Shown: one piece after another, positions 30,376 through 33,697 of the stretch
Layout of the letters: the number at the start of each line of letters is the position of its first letter
Position numbering within the stretch: position 1 is the stretch's first letter
Source of the DNA: an uncultured Lachnospiraceae bacterium
GTDB lineage: Bacteria > Bacillota > Clostridia > Lachnospirales > Lachnospiraceae
Assembly (NCBI GenBank): GCA_947626915.1
Contig: CANQUA010000037.1
Location: forward strand, 1 to 33,697
Direction: 5' to 3'
Length of the DNA stretch: 33,697 nt
Notes under the pieces: model-generated
What the model saw: the letters and a program-made list of their open reading frames with translations, nothing else
Told to the model about the DNA's origin: nothing
Databases searched by the model: none
Program-made: the position numbers and the translations under genes

Positions 30376-31782
30376 CTATTCTTCTCCATAAGCCGACCAT
30401 ATCTCCACCTCATCTGGCGAAAACGGAAGACTGAAAACGTAGATCTCACGACCTGCAACATAAGTATACTCGACGCACTCTTCCAGCACCTTGTTATAAG
30501 ACATGGCTTTATTAGTTGTATAAGACATATTGTTCGTTGCCCACAATGCCACTTTAGGTGAAATTGCCTGATTCAGCTCTACAGTCGCTCCCCTGTGTCC
30601 ATGATGAGCCACCTGCAAAATTCCAGCTTGCAATGTGTTTTTGCTATAAGCAGTCGTCAAAACCTCAGAAGAAATGGGACCACAGTCACCCAAATGCAAA
30701 ATCTTCTCACCATTCATTGTCAGAGTAAATACCAAAGAAGTACAATTATATCCAATATTATCAATAAAGGATGCCTTCACCGGATATAGTTCCCAGGTAT
30801 ACAGGATTTCCAACACACCATCTGCAAGATAAAAGATCTGGCCCGGATGAGCCTCTACCAGTTCAGCTCCCAATTTTTCTACTGCCTCCAGATATCTGCC
30901 CGGATTTTTTTCATTGGCCTTTGTAGATAATACTACTTCTTTCGAAGGCACATTGCTGATAAATTGCTTCACCGTCACACGATCGGCATAGGTGTCTGCA
31001 AAATGGAACAATGCCATCACATGGTCGTTATGAGTATGAGTAATCAACCATGCGGTAATCACAATATTCTCTGGATCCGGCGCCAATTTTACCAATGTCT
31101 CATAAATAGTGTCAGCACATTCCTGAGCATTATGTCCTCCATCAATGATGAAAAAAGTTCCGTCAGACAAACGGTAAATCATACAAAGTCCGGAATTTTC
31201 CGCACCATTATAATTTGTGGATACCAGGGTCATTAAGGGATCACAAACCTTTATATATTTCTCTGGTGAAGCACCGGGCAGGTCACCTGACGGTTCCGCT
31301 ACGATTCTCACAGAATAATCTAGCTCCGGCGTATAAAGAAGCGTCACAGTAACCTGATCATCCGTCCACGTAGCATAGTAGTTATCATCAATCTGATTTT
31401 CTGCATAAAACTGAAAGCCACTTTCTTTCAGGAGAAGTCCATATGTCTTAAGTTCATCTGCAGAATTGCTCTGACAGATTAGCATCTCAGCTCCATCTCC
31501 CATATTCTGAATCTTTATAAACTCCCCATTTTGATAAATCGGCAGAACTGCAAACAGACTACCCTTTTCAGGAATATAAGCCGGCTCCGCCTCATCTTCC
31601 ACCCTTTCCGCAGCTTCAGTTTCAACAGTTTCCGATATCTCTTCCATTTGCAATTCAGCTTCTGATAAATATTCTGTTTGACTGTTACCATATATTTGAC
31701 TCTTACTACAGGCAGAAAGTGTTCCTAATATCGCTGTCGCTGATAAAACTATCATAGAAATCCTCATTATACTACCTCTCAT
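30376..31782 (-). CDS. Metallo-beta-lactamase-fold lipoprotein of the sugar locus
   Basis: A 468-residue lipoprotein: lipobox LSAC with C25 (C20 if the ATG at 31767 is used), a Glu-rich linker to about 70, an extra domain of ~100 residues, and a metallo-beta-lactamase domain with IDGG (213-216), the metal motif THTHNDH (248-254), LHLGDCG and VAHHGHRGATVEL. It belongs to the ComEC-like hydrolase group but lacks the C-terminal Cys/His module of the other lipoprotein at 19246. Anchored outside the membrane, it could process the substrate before uptake. AAGGAG precedes the ATG at 31782 and AGAGG that at 31767; both are plausible. It starts 12 nt after the LplC-type gene. Confidence 0.85.
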   Translation of the reverse strand: MRGSIMRISMIVLSATAILGTLSACSKSQIYGNSQTEYLSEAELQMEEISETVETEAAERVEDEAEPAYIPEKGSLFAVLPIYQNGEFIKIQNMGDGAEMLICQSNSADELKTYGLLLKESGFQFYAENQIDDNYYATWTDDQVTVTLLYTPELDYSVRIVAEPSGDLPGASPEKYIKVCDPLMTLVSTNYNGAENSGLCMIYRLSDGTFFIIDGGHNAQECADTIYETLVKLAPDPENIVITAWLITHTHNDHVMALFHFADTYADRVTVKQFISNVPSKEVVLSTKANEKNPGRYLEAVEKLGAELVEAHPGQIFYLADGVLEILYTWELYPVKASFIDNIGYNCTSLVFTLTMNGEKILHLGDCGPISSEVLTTAYSKNTLQAGILQVAHHGHRGATVELNQAISPKVALWATNNMSYTTNKAMSYNKVLEECVEYTYVAGREIYVFSLPFSPDEVEIWSAYGEE

Positions 31783-31794
31783 CCGCTTCTCTCC

Positions 31795-32685
31795 TTAACC
31801 TTTCACACTGCCTACCATAACGCCTTTCACAAAATATTTCTGAATGAACGGGTAAACACAAATAATCGGTAATGTCGATATGACAATCGTTGCAGCCTGC
31901 ATCGCCTGTGTAGGCGGAGGAGCCTCGACTTCTACTCCCGCCATACCCAAATCTGCAATACCGGATGCCGCCGTTATCACATTTCTTAACAGATTCTGCA
32001 TGGGCAGCTTCGATGTCGTATTGATATAAAGCATAGAATCAAACCATGCGTTCCAATGACCAACCGCATAAAATAGCGCAATGGTTGCGATGGTTGCTTT
32101 TGACAATGGCAATACAATCTGCGTCAAAATCTGCACATTATTGGCGCCATCAATAATTGCAGCTTCCTCCATGCTTTCAGGAATCGCCATAAAAAAGTTA
32201 CGCATTACCAGCATATTCCAAGTCCCGATCAGGCCGGGAAGTATCATAGCCCAACGAGAATCGATCAGCCCTAAGCTTTTGATTACTAAAAATTTTGGAA
32301 TCATGCCGCCAGAAAAAAGCATAGTCAGTACCACATACCCGGTAATCAACGTACGGCCTTTTAAATTTCTTCTGGACAGTCCATAGGCAAAAGCAATCGT
32401 CATCAGCATCTGTAAAGATGTTCCTACTCCTACACGGAACAAGGTATTACCATAAGCACGCAGGATATTCCTTCTTGTCTTCCAAAGCATGTTATAAGCC
32501 GTAAAGTCAAATTTTTCAGGAATAATGATAAAAGAACCTCTTCTTGCTATCTCAGCCTGGCTCACAAAAGATGTCATAACTACAGTCAGTACTGGTATCA
32601 GGATAATTAATACCAACAGAACAAGAAGGACAATATCGACCATCTGAAATACATTTTCACTGGAAATATATCGTTTCTTTTTCAT
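31795..32685 (-). CDS. Carbohydrate ABC transporter permease, LplC/YtcP type
   Basis: A 296-residue inner-membrane permease with six helices. The cytoplasmic EAA loop, which contacts the ATPase, is MEEAAIIDGANNVQILTQIV. The N-terminal VLTVVMTSFVSQAEIARRGS and the C-terminal end IQKYFVKGVMVGSVKG are hallmarks of LplC-type permeases, which import complex oligosaccharides with an LplB partner, an extracellular binding lipoprotein and a shared MsmX-like ATPase encoded elsewhere. The ATG at 32685 overlaps the LplB stop as TAATG and has AGGAGGG upstream; a TTG at 32691 is possible but less likely. Confidence 0.92.
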   Translation of the reverse strand: MKKKRYISSENVFQMVDIVLLVLLVLIILIPVLTVVMTSFVSQAEIARRGSFIIIPEKFDFTAYNMLWKTRRNILRAYGNTLFRVGVGTSLQMLMTIAFAYGLSRRNLKGRTLITGYVVLTMLFSGGMIPKFLVIKSLGLIDSRWAMILPGLIGTWNMLVMRNFFMAIPESMEEAAIIDGANNVQILTQIVLPLSKATIATIALFYAVGHWNAWFDSMLYINTTSKLPMQNLLRNVITAASGIADLGMAGVEVEAPPPTQAMQAATIVISTLPIICVYPFIQKYFVKGVMVGSVKG

Positions 32686-33617
32686 TACCAAATTCCCTCC
32701 TGTCCCAGCTTTTTCACAATCGCATTGGATCCCAGTACCAGCACCAGTCCAACGACAGACTCAAACAGACCAACTGCTGTTGCAAAAGAATAATTCATAT
32801 TCCCCAAACCTTCGCGGTACACATAGGTACTGATAACATCTGCCGTTGAATAAATCTGCGAAGAATACAACAGCAGGATTTTACCGGAACCTACACTCAT
32901 CAATTCACCAATCTGAAGAATCAAGCGGATACAGATGACCGGCATAATTCCCGGTATCGTAATATGCCACATCCTTTTCAATACCCCGGCGCCGTCTACT
33001 TTGGCAGCATCATACAATTCCTGGTCAATGCCGGCCATGGCTGCAATATAAACGATACTGGACCAACCTATCCCCTGCCAGATGCCGGATGCCGTATATA
33101 TTGTTCTAAAATATTGAGGATAGCCTAAAAAGGCAATAGGCTCACCGCCGAAAAATTTTATAATAGCATTGATCAGACCGCCGTCTGTGGATACCAAATT
33201 TCGAATCATTCCGGCTACAATAACTGCGGATAAGAAATGCGGCAGATAAGATACCGTCTGCACCACCCGCTTAAAAATATTGCCGCGAAGTTCATTGATC
33301 AAAAGTGCCAGAACAATCGCCGCTGGAAACCCCCAGAGCAGATGATAAAGACTGATCAACAACGTATTCCTAATCAAACGCATACAATACGCTGATTTAA
33401 AAAATCTCATAAAATGCTTGAGCCCTACCCATTCTGAGGTAAAAATACCCTCCAACCCAAAAAACGGTTTGTAATCTTTGAATGCAATAATCAGGCCAAA
33501 CATAGGAAGATAGTGGAAAATAAAATAATAAATGATTCCCGGCGCCAGTAAGAGGTAGATAAACCTGTCTTTCTTCAAATAATATATTAAAGGTCTCTTT
33601 TTTTTATTTACCATCAT
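32685..33617 (-). CDS. Carbohydrate ABC transporter permease, LplB/YteP type
   Basis: A 310-residue permease with six helices. N-terminal DRFIYLLLAPGIIYYFIFHY then LPMFGLIIAFKDYKPFFG is the LplB signature; the EAA loop is ELYDAAKVDGAGVLKRMWHI. It forms the channel with the LplC-type partner whose gene overlaps by one base. The binding protein gene is expected upstream, outside the window; no ATPase is present. AAGGG stands a few bases before the ATG pair at 33612-33617, so either ATG may serve. The 80 bases upstream (33618-33697) are AT-rich with no clear promoter. Confidence 0.92.
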   Translation of the reverse strand: MMVNKKKRPLIYYLKKDRFIYLLLAPGIIYYFIFHYLPMFGLIIAFKDYKPFFGLEGIFTSEWVGLKHFMRFFKSAYCMRLIRNTLLISLYHLLWGFPAAIVLALLINELRGNIFKRVVQTVSYLPHFLSAVIVAGMIRNLVSTDGGLINAIIKFFGGEPIAFLGYPQYFRTIYTASGIWQGIGWSSIVYIAAMAGIDQELYDAAKVDGAGVLKRMWHITIPGIMPVICIRLILQIGELMSVGSGKILLLYSSQIYSTADVISTYVYREGLGNMNYSFATAVGLFESVVGLVLVLGSNAIVKKLGQEGIW

Positions 33618-33697
33618 TTCCCTTGTATGATGTATTTGTAACCGAATACACCACTTTTCCTTTCTTTTTATTGATATTGTGGTTTAATACAATTCAG

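Overview
The window looks like chromosomal DNA of a spore-forming, Gram-positive Clostridia, most likely Lachnospiraceae (Hungatella/Eisenbergiella-like). The basis is strong Shine-Dalgarno sites before nearly every gene, Lpl-type sugar permeases without their own ATPase, a PD-(D/E)XK Rpn-family gene, a cell-wall-binding-repeat surface protein and a fragment of the sporulation regulator SpoIIID. Genus assignment is inference. Nearly all genes lie on the minus strand; the plus-strand exceptions are the hsdR tail and one metallopeptidase gene. No rRNA, tRNA or CRISPR array was seen.

Region 1 (1-1.4 kb) has defence-island character: the 3' end of a type I restriction subunit (hsdR) with its terminator, then a DUF3368/UPF0175 toxin-antitoxin-like pair with its own promoter.

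Region 2 (1.5-10.25 kb) is the most interesting part: a GC-rich five-gene cluster reading, in transcription order, VWA protein, SWIM zinc-finger protein, helical-repeat protein, MoxR-type AAA+ ATPase, DUF5682 protein. It has the same component types as the uncharacterised Escherichia coli yehLMPQ locus plus a fifth protein. A perfect 23-bp direct repeat (1469-1491 and 10231-10253) brackets it, and a truncated SpoIIID helix-turn-helix lies just inside the left copy, so the cluster looks like an inserted cassette. A highly structured 200-bp element and a second promoter divide it into two transcription units.

Region 3 (10.4-16.9 kb) is an envelope locus: an OmpR-type response regulator and sensor kinase, a DUF2079 multi-pass membrane protein whose ribosome-binding site can be hidden in a hairpin, and a secreted beta-helix protein with its own consensus promoter and terminator. 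Between 16.94 and 17.8 kb lie two families of non-coding repeats.

Region 4 (17.8-25.5 kb) holds a cytosolic M61-like metallopeptidase, a ComEC-like metallo-beta-lactamase lipoprotein, a minisatellite with 71-nt higher-order periodicity, a compact membrane module (MFS transporter, a 70-residue secreted/anchored protein and two mutually paralogous four-helix proteins), a Gfo/Idh/MocA oxidoreductase and an Rpn-family nuclease gene.

Region 5 (25.5-33.7 kb) is a carbohydrate locus read towards the left: LplB/LplC-type permeases, a second metallo-beta-lactamase lipoprotein, a nucleotide pyrophosphatase/phosphodiesterase, a YhcH/YjgK/YiaL protein, a short-chain dehydrogenase, a second Gfo/Idh/MocA oxidoreductase and a D-lyxose/D-mannose isomerase. 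Together they suggest uptake of an oligosaccharide, possibly one carrying phosphodiester groups, followed by oxidation/epimerisation and isomerisation of the sugar. The right part of this region (from about 28.6 kb) is visibly AT-richer than the rest, so the locus may be a mosaic.
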